From contig NZ_CP023694.1 in NCBI RefSeq assembly GCF_008705135.1, forward strand, positions 124,001 to 188,000: a stretch of 64,000 bases of DNA, given 5' to 3'. The position numbers and the translations under genes are program-made. Below the pieces are notes generated by a model that was given only the letters and a program-made list of their open reading frames with translations, was not told the origin of the DNA and did not search any database. This DNA comes from Streptomyces coeruleorubidus. Its GTDB lineage: Bacteria; Actinomycetota; Actinomycetes; Streptomycetales; Streptomycetaceae. Below, piece by piece: positions 16,309-28,377 of this stretch (position 1 is the stretch's first letter; every line of letters begins with the position of its first letter).

Positions 16309-18081
16309 GTGAAGGACATACGGAGACCCTCCCACCACCGCAGCCGCGGCCCCGGACGCCTGCCCGGCCTGCTGATGGCGCTGCTCGTCGTCCTGGGACT
16401 GTCCGGCAGCACCGCGATCGCCGCGCCCGACGGCACGGCACGGCAGGCAGCCTCCACGGTCAGAGTCCCGGCCCGTGCCATGGACGCCGTCGCCGGGATG
16501 CAGCCCAGCTGGAACCTGGGCAACACCCTGGACGCGATTCCGGAGGAGACGTCCTGGGGCAATCCCAAGGCCACCAGGGAGCTGTTCAAGACCATACGGG
16601 CGGAGGGCTTCCGCAGCGTCCGCATCCCGGTGACCTGGAGCGCATACCAGGCCATCACCGCGCCCTACACCATCGACGCCGCGTACATGAGCCGCGTCAA
16701 GCAGGTGGTCGACTGGGCGCTCGCCGAGAATCTGTACGTCGTGCTCAACGTCCACCACGACTCGTGGCAGTGGATCGACGACATGCCCGCCGACCACGAC
16801 GGAGTACTGGCCCGCTTCAACTCCACCTGGACCCAGATCTCCAAGGCGTTCCGCGACGAGCCGCGCACCCTGATCTTCGAGAGCGTCAATGAGCCGGTCT
16901 TCGAGAAGACCACGGCCGAACAGAAGACCAAGCTCCTGCGGGAGCTGAACACCTCCTTCCACGAGATCGTCCGTTCCTCGGGCGGCGGGAACACCGACCG
17001 CCTTCTCATGATGTCCACGGAGGCGGGCACGCCCTCCCAGAACCTGATGGACGACCTGTACACCACGATCAAGTCGCGGAACGACCGCAATCTGATCGCC
17101 ACCGTGCACTACTACAGCTGGTATCCGTTCAGCGTGAACATCGCGGGCGGCACCCACTACGACGACGCCGCCCAGAACGACCTCGATGACGCCTTCGCGC
17201 GCATGCGCGACACCTTCGTCGCCCGGGGCATCCCCGTCTACCTCGGTGAGTACGGCCTGCTCGGCTGGCCGGACCACAACCATCCCTCCCGTGTCGAGCG
17301 GGGCGAGGCGCTGAAGTACTACGAGCACCTCGGACACGCGGCGCGCCTCGCCGGAGTCACCACCGCGCTGTGGGACCCCGGAGCTTGGGCCTACCTGAAC
17401 CGGGAGACCCAGAAGTGGACGGACCCCGCCCTGTTCGCCTGGATCAAGTCCAGCTGGACCACCCGGTCGGGCACCGCCTCCTTCGACAAGGTCTTCGTGG
17501 CGAAGTCGAGCGCGATCACGGCCAAGGGGCTCACCCTGAATCCGAACGGCACCAAGTTTTGGGGCCTGTGGCACGGCAAGACCAAGCTCGTCGAGGGACG
17601 GGACTACACCCTCTTCGACAAGAAGCGGCTCACCCTCACCGCCCGCACGCTGACCCGGCTGACCGGCGACCGCGAGTACGGGGTCAACGCGACGCTCCAG
17701 GCCCGGTTCTCCCGTGGCCTGCCCTGGGAGATCGACGTGGTCACCTACGACACGCCGGAGCTGTCGAACGCCACCGGCACGGCCGAGAAGTTCACCATTC
17801 CCACGAAGTACCAGGGTGACCTGCTGGCGACCATGGAGGCCACGTACGCGGACGGCACCAACGCCGGCCCGACCGACTGGACTCCGTACCAGGAGTTCAA
17901 CAAGGCCTTCCGGCCGGACTACCCGAACGGCACGATCATCCTGACCACCGAAACACTCAAGTCACTGCGTGACGGCGAAGCGGCGACGCTGACCTTCCAC
18001 TTCTACAGCGGGGCCAAACTGAAGTACAAGGTCACGAAGTCCGGAGACACGGTCACCGGTACGGCCGTCAAGGGATCCTGA
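16309..18081 (+). CDS. Secreted GH5 endoglucanase/xyloglucanase with CBM_X2 and CBM46 domains
   Basis: 590 residues from a GTG; the ribosome site is weak. Residues 1-40 are a signal peptide with a long n-region. Residues 55-380 are the GH5 barrel (PSWNLGNTLDAIP, VHHDSW, ESVNEP with acid/base Glu195, YLGEYGL with nucleophile Glu314). Residues 390-480 form an Ig-like CBM_X2 module and 485-585 a CBM46 module (GDLLATMEATYADG, LTFHFYSG). This arrangement is known from GH5_4 enzymes acting on xyloglucan and mixed beta-glucans. It is the last gene of its operon and the only exported one. Confidence 0.9.
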   Translation: MKDIRRPSHHRSRGPGRLPGLLMALLVVLGLSGSTAIAAPDGTARQAASTVRVPARAMDAVAGMQPSWNLGNTLDAIPEETSWGNPKATRELFKTIRAEGFRSVRIPVTWSAYQAITAPYTIDAAYMSRVKQVVDWALAENLYVVLNVHHDSWQWIDDMPADHDGVLARFNSTWTQISKAFRDEPRTLIFESVNEPVFEKTTAEQKTKLLRELNTSFHEIVRSSGGGNTDRLLMMSTEAGTPSQNLMDDLYTTIKSRNDRNLIATVHYYSWYPFSVNIAGGTHYDDAAQNDLDDAFARMRDTFVARGIPVYLGEYGLLGWPDHNHPSRVERGEALKYYEHLGHAARLAGVTTALWDPGAWAYLNRETQKWTDPALFAWIKSSWTTRSGTASFDKVFVAKSSAITAKGLTLNPNGTKFWGLWHGKTKLVEGRDYTLFDKKRLTLTARTLTRLTGDREYGVNATLQARFSRGLPWEIDVVTYDTPELSNATGTAEKFTIPTKYQGDLLATMEATYADGTNAGPTDWTPYQEFNKAFRPDYPNGTIILTTETLKSLRDGEAATLTFHFYSGAKLKYKVTKSGDTVTGTAVKGS

Positions 18082-18177
18082 CCGACCGGCGCTCGCCCTG
18101 GTTGCCCACCTCCCGGGCAGCCAGGGCCCTGGCTCGGCTCCAACGGGGACTCGTCACCTTCGCGGACCGGTCCGGCA

Positions 18178-18243
18178 TCAGGAGAGCTCCCCGTACTGCA
18201 CGCCGCGCCCGTTGGTGGCGAGGCAGACCCGGCCGTGGATGTC
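18178..18243 (-). pseudogene. Extreme C-terminus of a GH74 xyloglucanase-like gene
   Basis: The minus-strand frame reads GRVCLATNGRGVQYGELS then stop. The TNGRGVQYG ending is typical of the last strand of GH74 seven-bladed propellers. Only about 21 codons remain, so identification rests on one short motif. It abuts a GH42 tail. Confidence 0.4.
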
Positions 18244-18470
18244 ACCGCTCCTCGGCGGCGGCCTCGGATACAGCGGTGAGGACGCGGACGTCCCAGGCAC
18301 CGAGCCTCACGGGCGTACGGCCGGGACAAGGCCGCCGTCCAGGGCGTCGGTCAGGTCCACCGTGACCTGGGCGGTGGCCGGCTGCCAGCGCCAGTTGTGG
18401 ACGACATGGACGCGCCGGCCGTCGGGAGCGGTGCCGGACGTCCGGGGTGGCCTCCAGGATCGTCGAAACG
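18242..18470 (-). pseudogene. C-terminal remnant of a GH42 beta-galactosidase, frameshifted
   Basis: DGRRVHVVHNWRWQPA, VTVDLTDALDG and, after a one-base frameshift, VRLGAWDVRVLTA recall the C-terminal beta domain of actinobacterial GH42 enzymes. The catalytic barrel is absent. It lies on the same strand as GH27 and just after it. Confidence 0.5.
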
Positions 18471-18474
18471 CTTC
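18465..18474. promoter_or_regulatory. Degenerate LacI-type operator GAAACGCTTC
   Basis: It differs by one base from the GAAGCGCTTC core found twice before the GH36 operon, and shares its left flank GTC and right flank A. It now sits between two gene tails, where no start codon follows, so it is probably a leftover of a deleted promoter. Confidence 0.35.
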
Positions 18475-18556
18475 ACCTGACAACGCAACCGATGTCCACG
18501 GTCGCGCCGGGTGCGATGGTGGCGGTGTGGGGGACGTTCCTCGCCGTCACCCGCAT
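18473..18556 (-). pseudogene. C-terminal remnant of a CBM2-type cellulose-binding domain
   Basis: MRVTARNVPHTATIAPGATV on the minus strand resembles the final strands of CBM2 modules (VTARN...APGAS pattern) followed by a stop. It has no start signal. It is the first of three gene tails lying end to end between the GH27 and GH5 genes. Confidence 0.4.
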
Positions 18557-18581
18557 CGCCTCGGCCGGCCGGAGCGGGGTG

Positions 18582-20228
18582 TCACGCGCGGGTCCACCTC
18601 TGGTTGGCCTGGCCGTTACAGGTCCACAGGACCAGCGGCGTTCCGTTGGCGGTGCCGGCCCGGTCGACGTCGAGGCACAGCCCGGCGTGGACGTTGCGGA
18701 TCGACCCGTCGGAGCCGACGGTCCACTTCTGGTTGTTCTGGCCGTTGCAGGGCCACGTGACGACACGGGTGCCGTTGCTGGTGCCCCGGTTGGAGGCGTC
18801 CAGGCACTTGTCACCGAAGACGCGGATCTCGCCGCCGGCCCACGCGGTCCAGAGCTGGTTGGCGGCCGTATGGCAGTCCCAGATCAATACCGTCGCCCCG
18901 GCAGCGGTGGAGGCGTTGTCCACGTCCAGGCAGCGGCCGGACGCGTTGCCGCGCAGCCGAGAGGTGGTCGCGGCCAGCGGGCTGCCCCCGCTCACCCGGA
19001 ACACGGCCACGCCGTGCGCGGGGACGCTCGCCGAGATCTGCCCGGACGTGCTCGACGTGCCGCCGGTCCACAGGTCCGTGAGGGCGAACGAACCGCCGGA
19101 CAAGCCGGCTTGCGCGGCCGTGGTGGTGATCGTCGCCGTGCCGCCTCCCCGGTTGAACAGGCCCACCGCGACCGAGCCGTCGGACAGGGGCTTGGCGAAC
19201 ACCTCGGTGCTGCCGTCGTCGCGCACCCTGCGCCCGCCCGCTCCCAGCGGGTCCTGGTTCACCGCCAGCAGGCGAGGATTGCGCAGGATCGCGCTCACGT
19301 CGGCGGACATGGTGCGGATGTCATTGCCGGCCATGAGCGGGGCACTCAGCAGCGCCCACAGCGCGAAGTGCGAGCGGGACTCGGTCAGTGAAAGTCCGGG
19401 ACGGCCGACGACCAGCATGTCGGGGTCGTTCCAGTGCCCCGGGCCCGACTGCGCCGCCAGCGGCGCGGTGACGTCCAGGACGTTGCCGACGCCCATCGGA
19501 TAGCTGTTGGTGTTGCCGTTCTGCCAGATGTCGAGCAGGTCCTCGGTCGTCCGCCACAGGTCGGCGACCTGGCCCCAGTTGTATGTGGCGCCGGTGGGGG
19601 CGTGGAAGCTGTTGGGGTTGATGCTGTAGACGATCGGCCGCCCGGTGGCGCGCAGGGCGTCGCGCATCAGCGTGAATCGCGCGACCTGCTCGTCACGGGT
19701 GCCGCTCGAGGAACACCAGTCGTACTTGAGGTAGTCGACGCCCCACGAGGCGAACGTGGCGGCGTCCTGGGCCTCGTGTCCCTTGCTGCCCGTGGACCCC
19801 GGATAGGTCCCCACGGTCTGCGCGCAGGTGCGCTCGCCCGGCACCTGGTAGATGCCGAACTTCAGGCCCTTGCTGTGGATGTAGTCCCCGAGCGCCTTCA
19901 TCCCGCTGGGAAACTTGGCCGGATTGGCCCGCAGGTTGCCTGCCGCGTCGCGCTGCGGGTCGAACCAGCAGTCGTCGACCACCACGTACCGGTAGCCGGC
20001 GTCCCGCATGCCCGAGGACACCATCGCGTCGGCGGCCTGGCGTACCTGGGCCTCGGTGATCCCGCATCCGAAGCTGTTCCAGCTGTTCCACCCCAACGGT
20101 GGGGTGAGCGCCGGGCTGCCGGGCGCGGCCGAGGCGGTGGAGTGAGCGGAGGCCGTCACGGACGCGGTGAACGTCAGCGCGGCGGCCGCGATGAGACGGA
20201 GCAGTCGTCTGACTGATCGTCTGGGCAC
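18582..20228 (-). CDS. Secreted GH27 alpha-galactosidase with a ricin-type beta-trefoil
   Basis: 548 residues from a GTG with GAGAGGA 8 nt upstream. Signal peptide at 1-35. GH27 barrel at 40-330: LGWNSWNSFGC, VVDDCWFDPQRD, YLKYDWC with nucleophile Asp170, and HWNDPDML with acid/base Asp268. A beta domain follows at 335-415. Residues 420-548 are a ricin-type lectin with three QxW repeats (NQLWTAW, NQKWTVG, NQRWTRA). It should release alpha-galactose (or beta-L-arabinopyranose, a known GH27 variant) from plant polymers outside the cell. It is divergent from the GH43/GH10-GH62 operon, sharing a region with CGAAA/TTTCG motifs. Confidence 0.93.
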   Translation of the reverse strand: MPRRSVRRLLRLIAAAALTFTASVTASAHSTASAAPGSPALTPPLGWNSWNSFGCGITEAQVRQAADAMVSSGMRDAGYRYVVVDDCWFDPQRDAAGNLRANPAKFPSGMKALGDYIHSKGLKFGIYQVPGERTCAQTVGTYPGSTGSKGHEAQDAATFASWGVDYLKYDWCSSSGTRDEQVARFTLMRDALRATGRPIVYSINPNSFHAPTGATYNWGQVADLWRTTEDLLDIWQNGNTNSYPMGVGNVLDVTAPLAAQSGPGHWNDPDMLVVGRPGLSLTESRSHFALWALLSAPLMAGNDIRTMSADVSAILRNPRLLAVNQDPLGAGGRRVRDDGSTEVFAKPLSDGSVAVGLFNRGGGTATITTTAAQAGLSGGSFALTDLWTGGTSSTSGQISASVPAHGVAVFRVSGGSPLAATTSRLRGNASGRCLDVDNASTAAGATVLIWDCHTAANQLWTAWAGGEIRVFGDKCLDASNRGTSNGTRVVTWPCNGQNNQKWTVGSDGSIRNVHAGLCLDVDRAGTANGTPLVLWTCNGQANQRWTRA

Positions 20229-20305
20229 TGTGGGTTCCTCTCAGACAGGGGATGACTGCTGCACCATCGCTGGACTATGACAGGACCATGACATACCTGG
20301 ATCTT

Positions 20306-20327
20306 GGAAATTTCGAACTACTTTCGG
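20306..20327. promoter_or_regulatory. GGAAATTTCG...CTTTCGG motif cluster
   Basis: A GAAATTTC palindrome (20307-20314) is followed by CGAA (20314-20317) and TTTCG (20322-20326). It lies about 80-100 bp upstream of the GH27 start and resembles the xylanase-control motif CGAAA-N-TTTCG. Confidence 0.45.
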
Positions 20328-20424
20328 ATCGCTGACGGCACGGATACTAAGGAGCTTCCCGCGCTTGTCAACTCCGTCGGCCGTTCAAGATTTCCGTCAT
20401 CGGAACCTGCGGGCCACTGAGTAG

Positions 20425-20436
20425 CGAAACATTTCG
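20425..20436. promoter_or_regulatory. CGAAA-CA-TTTCG inverted repeat
   Basis: A 12-bp symmetric motif about 150 bp before the GH43 start. Same family of sequence as the known CGAAACTTTCG element of Streptomyces xylanase promoters, with a 2-bp instead of a 1-bp centre. Confidence 0.5.
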
Positions 20437-20582
20437 ACTCTCTCGACGAATCATGCGAGACGTATTGACGGGAGCTCTCAACCACCTACCATCCAGAATG
20501 CTCAGCAGTCGATTACCGTTCGCATCCCGAACACCCATGGGATCCACCCTCCGAAGCGCATCACCCGCAGAGGGAGCGACAC

Positions 20583-24354
<3,772 letters not shown>

Positions 24355-24360
24355 CAGCGT

Positions 24361-24383
24361 GGCCCCGCCGCTCGGGCGGGGCC
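24361..24383 (+). terminator. Hairpin terminator after the GH10-GH62 gene
   Basis: Perfect 9-bp arms GGCCCCGCC and GGCGGGGCC with a 5-nt loop, 7 bp after the stop codon. No U-tract. Confidence 0.75.
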
Positions 24384-24475
24384 CACGCCCCCATCTGCCG
24401 TGCCGGTCAGCCCGCATTGCACCGTGCCGGTCAGAGCGATGGCGCTCCGCGCTGGAGGCGCTGGGTTCACCTCTA

Positions 24476-24491
24476 GTGGGAGCGCTCCCAC
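24476..24491. promoter_or_regulatory. CebR operator GTGGGAGCGCTCCCAC
   Basis: A perfect 16-bp palindrome with the core TGGGAGCGCTCCCA, the known binding site of the cellobiose/cellotriose-responsive repressor CebR in Streptomyces. It is about 90 bp before the GH6 start, so the cellulase should be induced when cello-oligosaccharides release CebR. Confidence 0.92.
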
Positions 24492-24579
24492 CACCAGGTC
24501 CTCACACCGCTCTTGCTCAGGTCGCACGCTCGGGACCAGAGCGTGTCACGCATCCCTGCCAGGAAATCGAGGTTCAGTC

Positions 24580-25545
24580 ATGCGCCGCAGACTCCGCGCC
24601 TTGGCCGCAGCGTTCTTCGCTCTGCCGCTGGCGTTCGCCGCCGCACCGTCCGCCCACGCCGCTGACCCGACCACCATGACCAGTGGTTTCTACGTGGACC
24701 CCGACTCCAGCGCGAAGAGGTGGGTGGCCGCCAACCCCGGCGACGGCCGGGCCGCCGCCATCAACGCCTCCATCGCCAACACCCCGATGGCCCGCTGGTT
24801 CGGCTCCTGGAGCGGCACCATCGGCACCGCCACGGGGGCCTACGCGGGAGCAGCGGACCGCGTCGACAAGCTGCCCCTCCTCGTCGCGTACAACATCTAC
24901 AACCGCGACTACTGCGGCGGGCACTCCGCTGGCGGAGCCGCCTCGCCGTCCGCCTACGCCGACTGGATCGCCCAGTTCGCCGGCGGGATCGCCAACCGTC
25001 CCGCCGTCGTCATCCTCGAACCGGACTCCCTCGGGGACTACGGCTGCATGACCCAGGCGCAGATCGACGAACGCGAGGCCATGCTCAGCGGCGCCCTCGC
25101 CCAGTTCAGCCGTCAGGCCCCCAACACCTGGGTCTACATGGACGCCGGCAATCCGCGCTGGGCCGACGCGGCGACCATGGCGCGGCGCCTCCACGAAGCC
25201 GGCCTCCGACAGGCCCACGGCTTCTCGCTCAACATCTCCAACTACATCCCCACCGCCGAGAACACCGCCTACGGCAACGCCGTCAACCGTGAACTGAGCT
25301 CCCGCTACGGCTACACCAAGCCGTTCGTCGTGGACACCAGCCGCAACGGCAACGGCTCCAACGGCCAGTGGTGCAACCCCGCAGGCCGCCGCATCGGCAC
25401 CCCGACCCAGCTGGGCGGAGGCGCCGAAATGCTCTTGTGGATCAAGGTTCCGGGCGAGTCCGACGGCAACTGCGGTGTCGGAGGCGGTTCCTCGGCCGGG
25501 CAGTTCCTCCCCGAGGTCGCCTACAAGATGATCTACGGCTACTGA
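24580..25545 (+). CDS. Secreted GH6 endoglucanase, catalytic domain only
   Basis: 321 residues from the ATG at 24580 (GAGG 7 nt upstream). Signal peptide at 1-28 ending AHA. GH6 motifs follow: YNIYNRDYCGGHSAGG with Asp110, ILEPDSLGDYGC with catalytic acid Asp149, and WIKVPGESDGNC near the end. No carbohydrate-binding module is attached; many Streptomyces GH6 enzymes have a CBM2. Role: random cleavage of cellulose outside the cell with inversion. Controlled by the CebR box upstream; a hairpin terminator follows. Confidence 0.95.
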   Translation: MRRRLRALAAAFFALPLAFAAAPSAHAADPTTMTSGFYVDPDSSAKRWVAANPGDGRAAAINASIANTPMARWFGSWSGTIGTATGAYAGAADRVDKLPLLVAYNIYNRDYCGGHSAGGAASPSAYADWIAQFAGGIANRPAVVILEPDSLGDYGCMTQAQIDEREAMLSGALAQFSRQAPNTWVYMDAGNPRWADAATMARRLHEAGLRQAHGFSLNISNYIPTAENTAYGNAVNRELSSRYGYTKPFVVDTSRNGNGSNGQWCNPAGRRIGTPTQLGGGAEMLLWIKVPGESDGNCGVGGGSSAGQFLPEVAYKMIYGY

Positions 25546-25554
25546 CCCGGACTC

Positions 25555-25595
25555 CCGTGGCCCGGCCGTGGCCCTGTCCCACGACCGGGCCACGG
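25555..25595 (+). terminator. Hairpin terminator after the GH6 gene
   Basis: 11-bp arms CCGTGGCCCGG (25555-25565) and CCGGGCCACGG (25585-25595), beginning 10 bp after the stop. Confidence 0.75.
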
Positions 25596-25932
25596 CGCCG
25601 TCCGCCACGCCCCGGCCTAGTCCGCCGCTCACCGTCGTATGCGTACGGCTCCTGCCACGGCGCCGTCGCACGGACCGTATCCGCGGCCCTCACCGCGACG
25701 CCGGCGCAGGACTCGGGAAGGTCATGAACATGCGGTGCGCCTGACGTGCGTGGCAGGAACGCCCCAAGCGCCGATCGCGGCCCCGGAGCGGCCGCTGCGC
25801 GGAAGCGGCCGCGGGTGTGCCAGTCGCACGGCGAACAGGCCGGAGCGCCGTGGAGCGGGGGCGGATCTAGGCTGGAAGCAGCCGCTGGAAACCAGCCCTG
25901 GCAGGACGGCTGTCCGGACGGAGGCGTGACGC
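25596..25932. other. Intergenic stretch before the PP2C phosphatase
   Basis: About 340 bp with no gene I can support on either strand and no clear promoter; open frames here are arginine-rich shadows typical of GC-rich noncoding DNA. Confidence 0.5.
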
Positions 25933-28377
25933 GTGGAAATGGCCGGCACTAGGGACGCCCCCACTGCCGCAGTCGTTGTGGACCCGGACGGCGTGGTGAG
26001 CGGCTGGAGCGAGGGAGGGCGGCTGCTGCTGGGCTGGACGGCGGAGGACACCGTCGGGCGTCCCGTGGCCGACCTGCTGGTCGATCCCCCACCCGACGGC
26101 TTTCCCGAGGACTACGGCGCCGGCCCCGACCCCACGGGGTTCATCCCCCTGCGCCACCGGGACGGTTCCACGGTGGACGCCGTGGTGGCGGCTCACCCGT
26201 TGTCCGGCCCCGACGGGCGGGCACTGGGTCACGTGGTGACCATCCAGCGCTGGGGACGCCGCCCGGTGATCGCCGACCGGGCCTTCGAGCAGTGTCCCTT
26301 CGCTCTGGGCGCCTACGACCCTGACCTGCGCTTCCTGTGGATCAACGCCTCCTCTGCCCGGGTGATAGCGCACTCCGAAGAGCAAGTGCTCGGGAAGAAG
26401 TACCGCGAGGTGCTGCCCGAATTCGACCGCGAGCTGTTTCCCGAAAGGGACGACAAGCCCTACACCGACAAGCTCGCCGAAGTGGCGAGGACGGGCGAGC
26501 CCGCGCGTCTCATCACCGTCTTCCGCCCGCTCGGCAGTAACTACGCCAACGCCTGGGCCACCAGCATATGGCCCGTCCGGGACGCCGAGGGCAGGGTCCG
26601 CGCGGTCGCCAACTGGGGATTCGACATGAGCGCCGAGTACTGGGCTCGGCAGCGCCTGCTCATCCTGAACGAGGCCAGCGGCGGCATCGGCCGGACACTC
26701 GACGTGATCGGCACCGCCCAGGAACTGGCCATGGCCCCGGTGCCGGGATTCGCCGACCTCGTCAGCGTGGATCTCTTCGACGAGGTGCTGCACGGAGAGG
26801 AACCGCCCTCCGCGTCCGCGTTCATCCCCGGCGAGACCATCAGGCTCAGCCGTGCCGCCCAGCACAGCGCGAAGGAGGACACCGGCCGGGCTCCCGGGCT
26901 CCCGATGCCGGTCAGCCACCCTCCCGGTTCCGTCGCCGCCCGCTGCGTGGCCACCGGCAGGCCCACGGTCGAGCTCGCCGCCGACCCCGGCGAGGGCGGC
27001 GAATGGGCCTTCGGGCCCGGGCTCGCCTCCGACCCGGCCCACTGGCCACGGGGCAACCCGTTGATCGACGGGTCCATCGCCGCGGACGGGCTGACCGGCC
27101 GGATCACCGTGCCGCTCCGGGCGCGCGGCGCACTGCTCGGCATCGTCGCCTTCTCCCGAACCGACCGGCCCGAGGCCTTCACCGCCGACGATCTGATCCT
27201 CGCCGAAGAACTGACCGCCAAGGCAGCCGTCGCCATCGACAACGCCCGCCGGTACTCGCGCGAACGCACGACCGCGCTGACCCTGCAACGCAGCCTGCTG
27301 CCGCAGGGGCCGCCGAAGCAGGAGGCGGTCGAGGTGGCGTCCCGCTACCTGCCCGGCGGGACCGGCGTCGAAGTGGGCGGTGACTGGTTCGACGTCATTC
27401 CGCTGTCCGGCGCCCGGGTCGCCCTGGTCGTCGGCGATGTCGTCGGCCACGGCCTGCACGCCTCGGCCAGCATGGGCCGGCTGCGCACGGCGGTCCGCAC
27501 CCTCGCCGACGTCGACCTCCCGCCGGACGAGCTGCTCACCCACCTGGACGACCTGGTCCTCCACCTCGCCAGCGACCTCCAGCCCGCCGGCCACTTCCAG
27601 CAGACCGGCGAGTCCGGGGCCACCTGCCTGTACACCGTCTACGACCCCGTCTCCCGGCGCGTCACGCTGGCGAGCGCCGGCCATCCCCTGCCCCTGATCA
27701 TCTCCGCGGACGGCACCAGGACACCGGTCCGCGCACAGCCGGGACCGCCGCTCGGTATCGGTGGGCTGCCTTTCGAGGCCACCGATACCGAGCTGCCCGA
27801 GGGCAGCCTGCTTGCCCTCTACACCGACGGACTGGTGCAAAGCCGCAAGCGCGACGTCGACCAGAGGATCGCCGAACTCCAGCGGATCCTGAACCACTCG
27901 GCCACCTCACTGGAGGCCCTGTGCGACACGGTGATGGACGCCATGCTCCCCGAACGCCGCACCGACGACGCCGCCCTGCTGCTCGCTCGCACGCACGCGC
28001 TGGATCCCCAGCACATCGCCGACTGGGACATCGAACCCGACCCCGCGCAGGTGCCGCACGCCAGGAAGTTCGCCGTCGACCAGGTGGACGCCTGGGGCCT
28101 GGAGGAGGCGGCCTTCGTCACCGAACTGGTCGTCAGCGAGCTGGTCACCAACGCCATCAGATACGGCGAGCCACCGATCAGACTGCGACTGATTCGCGAT
28201 ACGTCCCTGATCTGCGAGGTCTCCGACGCCAGCAACACCGCCCCGCACCTACGCCGGGCCCGCGCCTTCGACGAGGGCGGCCGGGGACTGTTGCTCGTCG
28301 CCCAGCTCACCCAGGGGTGGGGCACCCGGCACACCACCAGCGGCAAGACGATCTGGTGCGCACAGACCCTCCCCTAA
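25933..28377 (+). CDS. SpoIIE-type PP2C phosphatase with PAS, GAF and HATPase domains
   Basis: 814 residues from a GTG (ATG two codons later is possible). Order: PAS-like (8-90), second PAS (115-235, ending NWGFDMS), GAF (245-425), SpoIIE/PP2C (455-680) and RsbW-like HATPase (695-812). The phosphatase has its metal motifs GGDWFDV (Asp484) and VGDVVGHG (Asp502) and a terminal DDAALL. The ATPase has ELVVSELVTNAIRYG and GGRGLLLV. Such proteins act as RsbU/RsbW-type switches on anti-sigma antagonists or sigma factors. Partners are not adjacent. The stop codon lies at the junction with an insertion element: the TA is target sequence and the last A belongs to the IS, so an original TAG probably became TAA without changing the protein. 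Confidence 0.93.
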   Translation: MEMAGTRDAPTAAVVVDPDGVVSGWSEGGRLLLGWTAEDTVGRPVADLLVDPPPDGFPEDYGAGPDPTGFIPLRHRDGSTVDAVVAAHPLSGPDGRALGHVVTIQRWGRRPVIADRAFEQCPFALGAYDPDLRFLWINASSARVIAHSEEQVLGKKYREVLPEFDRELFPERDDKPYTDKLAEVARTGEPARLITVFRPLGSNYANAWATSIWPVRDAEGRVRAVANWGFDMSAEYWARQRLLILNEASGGIGRTLDVIGTAQELAMAPVPGFADLVSVDLFDEVLHGEEPPSASAFIPGETIRLSRAAQHSAKEDTGRAPGLPMPVSHPPGSVAARCVATGRPTVELAADPGEGGEWAFGPGLASDPAHWPRGNPLIDGSIAADGLTGRITVPLRARGALLGIVAFSRTDRPEAFTADDLILAEELTAKAAVAIDNARRYSRERTTALTLQRSLLPQGPPKQEAVEVASRYLPGGTGVEVGGDWFDVIPLSGARVALVVGDVVGHGLHASASMGRLRTAVRTLADVDLPPDELLTHLDDLVLHLASDLQPAGHFQQTGESGATCLYTVYDPVSRRVTLASAGHPLPLIISADGTRTPVRAQPGPPLGIGGLPFEATDTELPEGSLLALYTDGLVQSRKRDVDQRIAELQRILNHSATSLEALCDTVMDAMLPERRTDDAALLLARTHALDPQHIADWDIEPDPAQVPHARKFAVDQVDAWGLEEAAFVTELVVSELVTNAIRYGEPPIRLRLIRDTSLICEVSDASNTAPHLRRARAFDEGGRGLLLVAQLTQGWGTRHTTSGKTIWCAQTLP

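Larger units (their letters stand above)
20229..20582. promoter_or_regulatory. Divergent control region of GH27 and the xylanolytic operon
   Basis: 354 bp of AT-richer DNA. On the GH27 side is GGAAATTTCGAAC running into CTTTCGG (20306-20327); on the GH43 side is CGAAA-CA-TTTCG (20425-20436). CGAAA/TTTCG repeats are the published negative control elements of Streptomyces lividans xylanase genes. No gene is seen in this stretch. Confidence 0.6.

Noticed and set aside
15193..17574. 793-codon open frame antisense to the GH43 and GH5 genes
   Set aside because: Spans two well-supported genes on the opposite strand and has no recognisable motif.
25867..27897. 676-codon open frame antisense to the PP2C phosphatase
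   Set aside because: Overlaps a clear multidomain gene; composition is that of an antisense shadow.
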